From Tabrizicola sp. (GTDB lineage: Bacteria > Pseudomonadota > Alphaproteobacteria > Rhodobacterales > Rhodobacteraceae): a stretch of 64,000 nt of DNA. Positions 33,714 through 41,687 of this stretch are shown here, piece after piece (position 1 is the stretch's first letter; the number at the start of each line of letters is the position of its first letter). Both the position numbers and the translations under genes were made by a program. The notes below the pieces were generated by a model, which was not told the DNA's origin, made no database searches, and was given only the letters and a program-made list of their open reading frames with translations. The DNA is taken from positions 186,001-250,000 of the forward strand of contig NZ_JAUXZE010000082.1 of NCBI RefSeq assembly GCF_030694085.1, in the 5' to 3' direction.

Positions 33714-35324
33714 ATGGCCATCACCTCTGCCAACCAGCTGGAGCTTCTGCAGACCGCCGAAGCCGTGGCGCGCGAAAAGATGATCGACCCGGATCTGGTG
33801 ATTCAGGCGATGGAGGACAGCCTCGCCCGGGCCGCCAAATCCCGCTACGGCGCCGAGATGGACATCCGCGTGAAGATCGACCGCAAGACCGGCCGCGCCT
33901 CCTTCACACGCGTTCGCACCGTGGTCGAGGATGACGCGGTCGAGAATCACCACGCCCAGATCACCGTCAAGCAGGCCAAGTCCTACCTGGCCGACCCGCA
34001 GCTTGGCGATGAAGTCATTGACGAAGTGCCCCCGGTCGACCTGGGCCGAATCGCCGCGCAGTCGGCCAAGCAGGTGATCCTGCAAAAGGTCCGCGAAGCC
34101 GAGCGGGACCGCCAGTTCGAGGAATTCAAGGACCGCAAGGGCACGATCATCAACGGCGCCGTCAAGCGCGAGGAATACGGCAACGTCATCGTCGACATCG
34201 GTCGTGGCGAAGGCATCCTGCGCCGGAACGAGAAGATCGGCCGCGAAGCCTACCGCATCGGCGACCGCATCCGCTGCTTCATCAAGGACGTGCGCCGCGA
34301 ACCGCGCGGCCCGCAGGTCTTCCTGTCGCGCACCGACCCGCAGTTCATGGCTGAACTCTTCAAGATGGAAGTGCCGGAGATTTATGACGGCATCATCGAG
34401 ATCAAGGCCGTCGCCCGTGACCCGGGCAGCCGCGCCAAGATCGCCGTGATCTCCTACGACAACTCCATCGACCCGGTGGGTGCTTGCGTCGGTATGCGTG
34501 GTTCGCGTGTGCAGGCCGTGGTGAATGAACTTCAGGGCGAAAAAATCGACATCATCCCGTGGAACCAGGACACCGCGACGTTCCTGGTCAACGCGCTGCA
34601 GCCTGCCGAAGTCTCGAAGGTCGTGTTTGACGAAGAGGCCGGCAAGATCGAAGTCGTCGTTCCCGATGAGCAGCTGTCGCTCGCCATCGGTCGCCGTGGC
34701 CAGAACGTCCGTCTTGCCAGCCAGTTGACGGGCCTTGATATCGACATCCTGACCGAAGCCGAAGAATCGCAGCGTCGCCAGGCCGAATTCGCCGAACGCA
34801 CCAAGCTGTTCATGGAGGCGCTGGATGTAGACGAGATGATGGCGCAACTGCTGGTCGCCGAAGGGTTCACCAACCTGGAAGAAGTCGCCTATGTCGACCT
34901 GGACGAACTTCTGTCCATCGACGGCTTTGACGAAGGCACCGCAGGCGAGTTGCAGGCCCGTGCTCGCGACTATCTGGAAGCCGCCAACGCCAAGGCGATG
35001 GAAAACGCCCGCGCGATGGGTGTGGAAGACAGCCTCGTGAACTTCGAAGGCCTGACGCCGCAAATGCTGGAAGCGCTGGCCCAGGACGGCATCAAGACGC
35101 TGGAAGACTTCGCCACCTGCGCCGACTGGGAACTGGCCGGTGGCTGGACCACGGAAAACGGCCAGCGCAAGAAGGACGAAGGCGTTCTGGAAAAGTTTGA
35201 AATGTCGCTTGAGGAAGCGCAGACGCTGATCATGACCGCCCGCGTGATGCTGGGCTGGGTCGACCCGACCGAACTGGAGCAGCCCGCCGACGAGGTTGCC
35301 GAAGACGAGGAGGCCGAGGCCTGA
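33714..35324 (+). CDS. nusA: transcription termination/antitermination factor NusA
   Basis: A 536-residue protein that binds RNA polymerase and RNA and modulates pausing, termination and antitermination. In order: N-terminal polymerase-binding domain (to about 125), S1 domain (about 130-200, GEGILRRNEKIGREAY), KH1 and KH2 (about 225-345, VGMRGSRVQAVVNEL and AIGRRGQNVRLASQL), then two helix-hairpin-helix acidic repeats (from about 360, LVAEGFTNLEEVAY and LAQDGIKTLEDFA). In E. coli NusA regulates its own operon; the leader terminator here would allow similar control. Confidence 0.97.
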   Translation: MAITSANQLELLQTAEAVAREKMIDPDLVIQAMEDSLARAAKSRYGAEMDIRVKIDRKTGRASFTRVRTVVEDDAVENHHAQITVKQAKSYLADPQLGDEVIDEVPPVDLGRIAAQSAKQVILQKVREAERDRQFEEFKDRKGTIINGAVKREEYGNVIVDIGRGEGILRRNEKIGREAYRIGDRIRCFIKDVRREPRGPQVFLSRTDPQFMAELFKMEVPEIYDGIIEIKAVARDPGSRAKIAVISYDNSIDPVGACVGMRGSRVQAVVNELQGEKIDIIPWNQDTATFLVNALQPAEVSKVVFDEEAGKIEVVVPDEQLSLAIGRRGQNVRLASQLTGLDIDILTEAEESQRRQAEFAERTKLFMEALDVDEMMAQLLVAEGFTNLEEVAYVDLDELLSIDGFDEGTAGELQARARDYLEAANAKAMENARAMGVEDSLVNFEGLTPQMLEALAQDGIKTLEDFATCADWELAGGWTTENGQRKKDEGVLEKFEMSLEEAQTLIMTARVMLGWVDPTELEQPADEVAEDEEAEA

Positions 35325-35336
35325 TCTCAGGCCTCG
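35315..35336 (+). other. perfect inverted repeat over the nusA stop codon
   Basis: CGAGGCCTGA (35315-35324) and TCAGGCCTCG (35327-35336) are perfect 10-base arms separated by TC. The stop TGA is inside the left arm. As RNA it gives a 9- to 10-bp stem and could limit readthrough or re-initiation into ylxR. There is no T-run, so it is not an intrinsic terminator. Confidence 0.55.
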
Positions 35337-35348
35337 GGAACCTAGCGC

Positions 35349-35993
35349 ATGACGCGCGGCGGCCGGGAAAAAGACAGGGACGAACCGGAACGCAAGTGCA
35401 TTGCGACCGGGGAAAGCCAGCCGAAAGCGGGTCTGATCCGCTTTTGTTTGGGTCCTGACGGTCAGATCGTGCCCGATGTCATGGGCAAGCTGCCCGGCCG
35501 GGGGATCTATGTCTCGGCGGATCGGGCGGCCATTGAAAAAGCGGTGACGAAGAATCTCTTCACCCGCGCAGCCCGCCAGCCGGCGAAAACCGCCGACGGT
35601 CTGGCCGATCTGGTCGAGACGCTGGTTCTGCAGCGCACCATCGAACTCTTGTCGATGGCCCGCAAGGCCGGTGACGCGGTCACCGGCTACGAGAAGGTGA
35701 AGGACTGGCTGATCAAGGGCACTGCGGTGACGCTGATCCAGGCCAGTGACGGGTCGGAACGGGGCAAGACGAAGCTGCACGCGCCGGAAGGCGACAAAGG
35801 CTTTATCGGTTGTCTTTCGGCCGGGGAAATCGGTTTGGCATTCGGGCGCGAACGTGCGATACACGCCGCGCTTGCCGCTGGTGGACTCAGGTCCCGTGTT
35901 GTAGAGGAAGCGGCAAAACTCGCTGGCTTGCGTGGGCAGGCCGGTGGGGATGACGGCGGCGAGACCGCCATGAAGGATACGAAGAACGCATGA
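35349..35993 (+). CDS. YlxR-family RNA-binding protein (DUF448 plus L7Ae-like domain)
   Basis: A 214-residue fusion seen in alphaproteobacteria: an N-terminal YlxR domain (RKCIATGESQPKAGLIRF, GRGIYVS; about 15-90) and a C-terminal L7Ae/L30e-like domain (about 100-190, SMARKAGDAVTGYEKV). Both bind RNA; the role is linked to ribosomes, and YlxR of Gram-positives regulates transcription. Coupled to infB by an ATGA overlap. Confidence 0.88.
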   Translation: MTRGGREKDRDEPERKCIATGESQPKAGLIRFCLGPDGQIVPDVMGKLPGRGIYVSADRAAIEKAVTKNLFTRAARQPAKTADGLADLVETLVLQRTIELLSMARKAGDAVTGYEKVKDWLIKGTAVTLIQASDGSERGKTKLHAPEGDKGFIGCLSAGEIGLAFGRERAIHAALAAGGLRSRVVEEAAKLAGLRGQAGGDDGGETAMKDTKNA

Positions 35994-38578
35994 GCGATAC
36001 TGACGGCAAGAAACCTCTTGGCCTTGGGGGCGCCCCCCGTTCCGGACAGGTGAAGCAAAGCTTCAGCCACGGCCGGACCAAGAGCGTCGTGGTCGAAACG
36101 AAACGCAAGCGCGTGGTGGTTCCCACCGCCGCTCCGAAGCCTGGCACGCCCGGCGCGGGCCAATCGGCTGCGCCAACGAACTACGGTGATCCGTCGAAGC
36201 GGCCTGCTGGCATCTCCGATGCGGAAATGGAACGGCGTCTCAGCGCCCTCCGCGCTGCCAAAGCGCGTGAGGCGGAAGATGCCGTCCGCCGCGCCGAAGA
36301 GGATCGGGTCCGCGAAGAAGACCGCGCCCTGCGCCGCGCCGAGATCGAGGCGAAAGAGCGTGAGGATCGTGAACGTACCGAAGCCCTTCGCCTGAAGGCC
36401 GAGGAAGAGGAGCGCGCTGCCAAGGCCGAAGCTGCCGCCAAGGTCGCTGCGGCCGAGGCTCGCAAGGCCGATGTTCTGGGCACCCGTGCCCGCTCGACGA
36501 CGCCGCCTCCGGCTGCTGCGGCCAAACCGGCCGACCGTGCCGCCCCGGCTGCGCCCGCCTCGACCGAAGATCCGCGCGGCCCTGCCGGGGCCAAGCCGGG
36601 CCTTTCGCCGCGCAAGACCGACCGCGAAAAGGACGACCGTGGCGACCGTGGTGCCAAGCGTGGCACCGGCGACGAAGGCCGTCGCTCGGGCAAGCTGACG
36701 CTCAGCGACGCAATGGCGGGTGAAGGTGGCCGCCAGCGCAGTCTGGCCGCGATGAAGCGCAAGCAGGAAAAGGCCCGCGCCAAGGCGCTGGGTCTGGGGC
36801 AGAAGGCCGAAAAGCAGGTGCGCGACGTGCAGCTGCCGGAAACCATCGTGGTCTCGGAACTTGCCAACCGGATGGCCGAACGGGCCGCCGATGTGGTCAA
36901 GAGCCTGATGAAGATGGGCATGATGGTCACGATGAACCAGGCCATCGACGCCGACACCGCCGAACTGGTGATCGAGGAGTTTGGTCACAAGGCGGTCCGC
37001 GTTTCGGACGCCGACGTGGAACAGGTCATCGACACCGTGAAGGACTCTGACGAAAGCCTGCAGCCGCGTCCCGCGATCGTCACGATCATGGGCCACGTCG
37101 ACCACGGCAAGACCTCGCTTCTGGACGCTATCCGCAAGGCCAACGTGGTCTCGGGCGAGGCCGGCGGGATCACCCAGCATATCGGCGCCTACCAGGTCAA
37201 GACGCCCAACGGGCAGCTCGTCACCTTCCTCGACACCCCCGGCCACGCGGCCTTCACCTCCATGCGCTCCCGCGGGGCTCAGGTGACGGACATCGTGGTG
37301 CTGGTGGTCGCAGCCGACGACGCCGTGATGCCGCAGACGATCGAGGCGATCAACCACGCCAAGGCCGCCAAGGTCCCGATGATCGTGGCGATCAACAAGA
37401 TCGACAAGCACGAGGCGAACCCGCAAAAGGTCCGCACCGACCTTCTCCAGCACGAGATCGTGGTGGAAGCGATGTCGGGCGACGTGCAGGACGTCGAGGT
37501 TTCGGCCAAGACAGGTTTGGGCCTGGACGACCTTCTGGAAGCCATCGCGCTGCAGGCCGAACTTCTGGAACTGCGTGCCAACCCGAACCGGGCGGCCTCG
37601 GGTGCGGTGATTGAAGCCAAGCTTGACGTGGGCCGCGGTCCGGTCGCGACAGTGCTGGTTCAGAACGGCACCCTGCGCAAGGGCGACATCTTCGTCGTCG
37701 GCGAGCAGTGGGGTAAAGTCCGCGCGCTGATCAACGATCAGGGCGAGACGGTGGCGGAAGCCGGTCCGTCGGTTCCCGTCGAAGTGCTGGGCCTGTCGGG
37801 CACGCCCTCGGCAGGTGACACGCTGAACGTCGTCGAGACCGAGGCGCAAGCCCGTGAAATCGCCGACTACCGGATCAAGACCGCCAAGGACAAGCGCGCC
37901 GCGGCGGGTGCTGCGACCACGCTGGAACAGCTGATGGCGAAGGCCAAGGCCGACCAGTCCGTTGCCGAGCTGCCGATCCTGATCAAGGCCGACGTCCAAG
38001 GCTCGGCCGAGGCGATCGTGCAGGCGATGGAGAAGATCGGGAACGAGGAAGTCCGCGTCCGGGTTCTCCACTCGGGCGTCGGGGCGATCACCGACACCGA
38101 CGTGGCCCTGGCCGAGGCGTCCAAGGCCCCGATCATCGGCTTCAACGTCCGTGCCAACGCGACGGCCCGTGCTTCCGCGACCCAGAAGGGGGTCGAGATC
38201 CGCTATTACTCGATCATCTACGATCTGGTCGACGACATCAAAGCCGCCGCGTCGGGTCTTCTCAAGGCCGAGGTCCGCGAGACCTTCATCGGCTACGCGA
38301 AGATCCTGGAGGTCTTCAAGGTGTCGAACGTTGGCAAGGTGGCCGGTTGTCTGGTTACCGAGGGTGTCGCTCGCCGGTCGGCTGGCGTCCGTTTGCTGCG
38401 CGATAACGTGGTGATCCACGAGGGCACGCTGAAGACGCTGAAGCGATTCAAGGACGAGGTGAAGGAAGTCATCTCTGGCCAGGAATGTGGCATGGCTTTC
38501 GAGAACTACGAGGACATCCGCGCGAGCGATGTCATCGAGATCTTCGAGCGGGAAGAGGTCCAGCGCACGCTGGAGTGA
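35990..38578 (+). CDS. infB: translation initiation factor IF-2
   Basis: An 862-residue GTPase that places initiator tRNA on the 30S subunit. Residues 1-280 form a long charged N-terminal region with an IF2-N-like start and an Arg/Glu-rich coiled coil (about 75-165). Then comes a conserved IF2 N-domain (LPETIVVSELANRMAER), the G domain with GHVDHGKTS (about 367-375), DTPGHAAF and NKIDK, and C-terminal domains II-IV. ATG 35990 overlaps the ylxR stop. Unlike the E. coli operon, rbfA and truB do not follow: a palindrome and a strong terminator come next. Confidence 0.97.
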   Translation: MSDTDGKKPLGLGGAPRSGQVKQSFSHGRTKSVVVETKRKRVVVPTAAPKPGTPGAGQSAAPTNYGDPSKRPAGISDAEMERRLSALRAAKAREAEDAVRRAEEDRVREEDRALRRAEIEAKEREDRERTEALRLKAEEEERAAKAEAAAKVAAAEARKADVLGTRARSTTPPPAAAAKPADRAAPAAPASTEDPRGPAGAKPGLSPRKTDREKDDRGDRGAKRGTGDEGRRSGKLTLSDAMAGEGGRQRSLAAMKRKQEKARAKALGLGQKAEKQVRDVQLPETIVVSELANRMAERAADVVKSLMKMGMMVTMNQAIDADTAELVIEEFGHKAVRVSDADVEQVIDTVKDSDESLQPRPAIVTIMGHVDHGKTSLLDAIRKANVVSGEAGGITQHIGAYQVKTPNGQLVTFLDTPGHAAFTSMRSRGAQVTDIVVLVVAADDAVMPQTIEAINHAKAAKVPMIVAINKIDKHEANPQKVRTDLLQHEIVVEAMSGDVQDVEVSAKTGLGLDDLLEAIALQAELLELRANPNRAASGAVIEAKLDVGRGPVATVLVQNGTLRKGDIFVVGEQWGKVRALINDQGETVAEAGPSVPVEVLGLSGTPSAGDTLNVVETEAQAREIADYRIKTAKDKRAAAGAATTLEQLMAKAKADQSVAELPILIKADVQGSAEAIVQAMEKIGNEEVRVRVLHSGVGAITDTDVALAEASKAPIIGFNVRANATARASATQKGVEIRYYSIIYDLVDDIKAAASGLLKAEVRETFIGYAKILEVFKVSNVGKVAGCLVTEGVARRSAGVRLLRDNVVIHEGTLKTLKRFKDEVKEVISGQECGMAFENYEDIRASDVIEIFEREEVQRTLE

Positions 38579-38585
38579 CCTGCAC

Positions 38586-38600
38586 TGTCCACCGTGGACA
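38586..38600. repeat. 15-bp palindrome, copy 3 (downstream of infB)
   Basis: TGTCCACCGTGGACA, 7 bp past the infB stop and 57 bp before the infB terminator. Same sequence as at 1732-1746 and 19259-19273. Confidence 0.7.
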
Positions 38601-38657
38601 ACCCCGGCCAAGCCAGACTTGCCAAAGGGTTAGCCGCGGGCGTTCAGGAAATCTTAA

Positions 38658-38692
38658 GAAAAGCGCCGGGCCATTGGTCCGGCGCTTTTCTT
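38658..38692 (+). terminator. intrinsic terminator of the rimP-infB operon
   Basis: GAAAAGCGCCGG (38658-38669) pairs perfectly with CCGGCGCTTTTC (38679-38690) around a 9-base loop; the T-rich end TTTTCTT follows. The 38691-38783 remainder of the gap up to mutT holds nothing I can assign. Confidence 0.9.
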
Positions 38693-38783
38693 CCGCGGGA
38701 CTGCTCGTCGTACGACTTCGTCGTCTCCTCGCTCACGCGCGTTGCCAGCAAAGAGGAGGCGAAGTCCAACGATGAGCGACGGA

Positions 38784-39182
38784 TCAGAGCCAGTCGCGCA
38801 GGATCGGGATCAGCGGCAGGTCTGCAGGGGGCATCGGGTAGTCCCGAAGCTGGTTCGGCCTGACCCAGGCGAGCTGCTGCCCCTCCAGCGACCGGACCGT
38901 TCCTTGCCATTTGCGGCAGGCGAAAAGCGGCATCAGCAGGTGAAAGTCGTCATAGGCATGACTGGCGAAGGTCAGGGGCGCGAGGCAGGACGACCAGGTG
39001 TCGATGTCGAGCTCTTCCTTCAACTCACGGATCAGCGCGGTTTCGGGCGATTCTCCAGGTTCGACCTTGCCGCCGGGGAATTCCCAGAGGCCCGCAAGCG
39101 ACTTGCCCTCGGGGCGTTGGGCCAAGAGGACGCGGCCGTCGGGGTCGATCAGGGCGACGGCGGAGACGAGGACGATCTTCAT
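38784..39182 (-). CDS. mutT: 8-oxo-dGTP diphosphatase (MutT)
   Basis: A 132-residue Nudix hydrolase beginning MKIVLVSAVALIDPDGRVLLAQRP. The Nudix box is GGKVEPGESPETALIRE followed by LKEELDI (about residues 36-58), and EFPGGK precedes it as in MutT. It clears oxidised dGTP from the nucleotide pool. Last gene of parvulin-argJ-mutT on the minus strand, 68 bp after argJ; the gap contains a GC hairpin (39204-39221). Confidence 0.92.
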   Translation of the reverse strand: MKIVLVSAVALIDPDGRVLLAQRPEGKSLAGLWEFPGGKVEPGESPETALIRELKEELDIDTWSSCLAPLTFASHAYDDFHLLMPLFACRKWQGTVRSLEGQQLAWVRPNQLRDYPMPPADLPLIPILRDWL

Positions 39183-39203
39183 GGGTGGTCCTTTGTGGAC
39201 GCC

Positions 39204-39240
39204 CCGGGGGCCAGCCCCCGGACCCCCGGGATATTTTCAG
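39204..39240 (-). repeat. GC-rich hairpin repeat between argJ and mutT
   Basis: CCGGGGGC (39204-39211) and GCCCCCGG (39214-39221) form a perfect stem with a 2-base spacer. This is followed on the plus strand by ACCCCCGGGATATTTTCAG. GC hairpins next to an ATATTTTCA-like tract between genes are a recurrent intergenic element in rhodobacters (from memory). It may reduce transcription from argJ into mutT. Confidence 0.5.
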
Positions 39241-39250
39241 ACAGATGAAA

Positions 39251-40630
39251 TCAGGAGCGGTAGTCGGCGTTGATCTCGATGTAGCGGGAGGTCAGGTCGC
39301 AGGTCCAAACCGACCGCTTTGCGCGGCCAAGACCAAGGTCGACGGCGAAGACCAGTTCCTGGCCCTGCATGTAGGCGGCGCCGTCGTCTTCCTGGTAATC
39401 CGGGTTCCGCCAACCGTTCCGGGCGACGAGGATGTCACCGAAGCGGATCGTCAGCTTGTCGCGGTCGGCCTGCGCACCCGACTTGCCGACGGCAGCGACG
39501 ATGCGGCCCCAGTTCGGGTCCTGACCCGCAACGGCGGTCTTGACCAGCGGCGAGTTGGCGATGGCGAAGGCGACCCTGGCCGCGTCTTCGTCCGAGGCGG
39601 CCCCGGTCACGCGGACCTCGACCAGCTTGGTGGCACCCTCGCCGTCGCGGACGACTTGCAGTGCAAGGTCGCGCATGACGCCGGTCAGGGCGGTCTCGAA
39701 GGCCTTGAGCGTCGGACCCTTCAGCTCGGCGGCCGGGGACTGTCCGGTCGCAGCGATCAGAAGGGTGTCCGAGGTGGAAGTGTCGCTGTCCACGGTGATC
39801 GAGTTGAAGGTGGCGTCCACATTGCGGGACACAAGCTTCTGCAATGCCGCCGCCGAAATCTTCGCGTCGGTAAAGATGTAGACCAGCATGGTTGCCATGT
39901 CGGGCGCGATCATCCCCGAACCCTTGGCTATCCCTGCGATATGAATAACCCCGCCCTCGCCCTGCACCGTCGCAGCGGCGCCCTTGGGAAAAGTGTCGGT
40001 GGTCATGATCGCCTGCGCTGCCATGTCCACGGCGTCTTCTTTCAGAGCGGCAACCAGATCCGGGACCTTGGCGGTGATCTTCTCATGCGGCAGCGGCTCG
40101 CCGATCACGCCGGTTGACGACGAGAAGACGCGCGAGGCCGGAACACCCAGCACCTCGGCCACGGCGCCGGTGACGGCAGTAACGGCCTCATCGCCCACGC
40201 GCCCGGTGAAGGCGTTGGAATTGCCGGAGTTGACGATGATCGCCGCCCCAGCGCCTTCGGGAACCTTCATCGCAAGCTTCGCCTGGCAGTCGCGCACGCA
40301 AGCAGACCGGGTGGAGGACCTGGTGAAGACCCCGGCCATCGTGGTGCCCGGGGCGAGGCGGACCAGCATCACGTCCTTGCGGTTCTGGTAGCGCACGCCC
40401 GCTTCCACGGCAGCGAATTCGGCGCCCTTGATCGCGGGCAGCACTGGAAAACTGGCCGGGGCCAGCGGCGAGACCGGCTTCATCGCCTTCTTCGCCGCTG
40501 CGACCACATCGCCGACGGCATCCTGCACCGCCTCGGCCACCGGACCGGCGGCGGCGGTGATGCTGTCCTTCAGCTTGCGAACCTTCTTCTTGAGCGCCTT
40601 TGCTTCGGCCTTCCAGTCAGTCTTTGCCAT
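39251..40630 (-). CDS. argJ: bifunctional glutamate N-acetyltransferase / N-acetylglutamate synthase, with long N-terminal extension
   Basis: A 459-residue protein. It recycles the acetyl group from acetylornithine to glutamate in arginine synthesis (and may also use acetyl-CoA). The self-cleavage/catalytic Thr is in IMTTDTFPKG near residue 209; NSGNSNAFTG and ITVDSDTSTSDT are family motifs. The family core begins at VSPLAP, residue 53; before it are about 50 residues rich in Lys and Ala (KALKKKVRKLK, VVAAAKKAMK) resembling a charged coiled helix. GTG 40633 and ATG 40630 are adjacent; GGGGGGAC lies upstream. Follows the parvulin gene by 25 bp. Confidence 0.95.
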   Translation of the reverse strand: MAKTDWKAEAKALKKKVRKLKDSITAAAGPVAEAVQDAVGDVVAAAKKAMKPVSPLAPASFPVLPAIKGAEFAAVEAGVRYQNRKDVMLVRLAPGTTMAGVFTRSSTRSACVRDCQAKLAMKVPEGAGAAIIVNSGNSNAFTGRVGDEAVTAVTGAVAEVLGVPASRVFSSSTGVIGEPLPHEKITAKVPDLVAALKEDAVDMAAQAIMTTDTFPKGAAATVQGEGGVIHIAGIAKGSGMIAPDMATMLVYIFTDAKISAAALQKLVSRNVDATFNSITVDSDTSTSDTLLIAATGQSPAAELKGPTLKAFETALTGVMRDLALQVVRDGEGATKLVEVRVTGAASDEDAARVAFAIANSPLVKTAVAGQDPNWGRIVAAVGKSGAQADRDKLTIRFGDILVARNGWRNPDYQEDDGAAYMQGQELVFAVDLGLGRAKRSVWTCDLTSRYIEINADYRS

Positions 40631-40655
40631 CACCGTCCCCCCGGTTAGCGCCGCT

Positions 40656-41498
40656 TCAGTCGATCAACGCCGAATTCTTCAGCAGCGCCGGGTCCAGACC
40701 TTCGCCATCCCGAGTCACCGTCGCGCCCTTGGTCAGCTCTTCGATCTTCGCATTGATCGCGGCGTTTTCAACCTCGGCGGCCAGTTCGTCGCGCAGCTGG
40801 TCCAGCGTCGGCTTTTCGGCCACGCGGGTTTCCCTGACCAGGATCAGGTGGAAGCCGAAATCGGTCTGGATCGGGCCAGAGACTTCGCCAACCTTGGCGG
40901 CAACGACGGCATCCTCGAAGGGCTTCACCATCATCCCCAGGCCGAACCAGCCCAGATCGCCGCCGTTGGCGCCCGACCCGGTATCGGTCGACTTGGCCTT
41001 GGCGATTTCCGCGAAGTCCGCGCCGCCGGCAAGTTCGGCCTTGATCGCGTCGGCCTCTTCCTGGGTGGCGACCAGGATATGCGAGGCGTTGTATTCGGTC
41101 TGCGGGGCGGCATCCTTGAAGCGGGCATCATAGGCGGCCTGGAGCGCCTCATCGGTGACGGCGGCGGCAACGATGTTCTCGATCGCGATGCCGGACACAA
41201 GGCCGCGCTTGTCGTTGTCCAGGGTGACGACCACGCGGGGGCCAAGCTCGCCCACCGACTGGGCCAGGACTTCCTGCTGGATCAGCTGGTTGTAGATGCC
41301 CTTGAACAGCACGTCGTCCGGCAGCTGCTGGTATTCTGGCGGCAGCGTCTCGCGCAGCGCGATCATGTGACCAAGCGTGATGTTCACCCCGTTCACGGTC
41401 GCGACCACGGTCTCGGCGGTCTCGCCCTCGGCCAGTGCAGGGCCCGACAGCGCCGCCGTCATCGCAAGAACCGACCAGAACTTTAAGCGTTTCTTCAT
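40656..41498 (-). CDS. periplasmic parvulin-type peptidylprolyl isomerase
   Basis: A 280-residue protein with a signal peptide (LKFWSVLAMTAALSGPALA) and an N-terminal helical chaperone region. The parvulin domain is at about residues 130-225 (ASHILVATQEEADAIK, GGDLGWFGLGMMVKPFE, GPIQTDFGFHLILV). It catalyses prolyl cis-trans isomerisation and helps envelope proteins fold after Sec export, which fits its place beside secA. ATG 41498 has AGGAG 9 bp upstream; GTG 41504 is a poorer alternative. First gene of the operon with argJ and mutT. Confidence 0.92.
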   Translation of the reverse strand: MKKRLKFWSVLAMTAALSGPALAEGETAETVVATVNGVNITLGHMIALRETLPPEYQQLPDDVLFKGIYNQLIQQEVLAQSVGELGPRVVVTLDNDKRGLVSGIAIENIVAAAVTDEALQAAYDARFKDAAPQTEYNASHILVATQEEADAIKAELAGGADFAEIAKAKSTDTGSGANGGDLGWFGLGMMVKPFEDAVVAAKVGEVSGPIQTDFGFHLILVRETRVAEKPTLDQLRDELAAEVENAAINAKIEELTKGATVTRDGEGLDPALLKNSALID

Positions 41499-41537
41499 AT
41501 TCACCTACTCCTGATCGGGTCCGCCGGCCCGCTTAAG

Positions 41538-41565
41538 TTGACTATGCCGGTGCTTCCCCTTACAT
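41538..41565 (+). promoter_or_regulatory. sigma-70 promoter of secA
   Basis: TTGACT (41538-41543), a 16-bp spacer and TTACAT (41560-41565). A start near 41572 gives a leader of about 115 bases. Confidence 0.6.
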
Positions 41566-41598
41566 CGCGACAGTCGCGTGGAACGGGCCCATCCGGTC

Positions 41599-41682
41599 AT
41601 GCTCTGGACCTTCTAGGGAAGGCCGTGGGGGCGGGCAAGCCCAACGGCCACACGATGATGTCAGAGAAGCCGCCCCACGGAG
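41599..41682 (+). promoter_or_regulatory. secA leader: five-codon upstream ORF and stem abutting the ribosome site
   Basis: ATG-CTC-TGG-ACC-TTC-TAG at 41599-41616 would encode MLWTF. It is followed by CCGTGGGGGCGG (41623-41634), which pairs with CCGCCCCACGG (41670-41680) in an 11-bp stem with one bulged G. The right arm ends inside the ribosome site GGAG (41679-41682). Two in-frame ATGs at 41655 and 41658 lie in the loop. The arrangement could tune secA translation. Confidence 0.4.
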
Positions 41683-41687
41683 AAAAC

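Noticed and set aside
33042..35864. 940-codon minus-strand frame opposite rimP-nusA
   Set aside because: Antisense shadow of conserved genes; spans several genes and has no recognisable domain.
35687..38611. 974-codon open frame on the minus strand opposite infB
   Set aside because: High GC3 of infB leaves the antisense frame free of stops. The product is His/Arg/Gly/Asp-rich without any domain, and infB on the plus strand is unmistakable.
41655..41687. In-frame ATG codons at 41655 and 41658 as the secA start
   Set aside because: No ribosome site before them, and SecA proteins begin like MLGLGSIARK, which is at 41688 behind GGAG.
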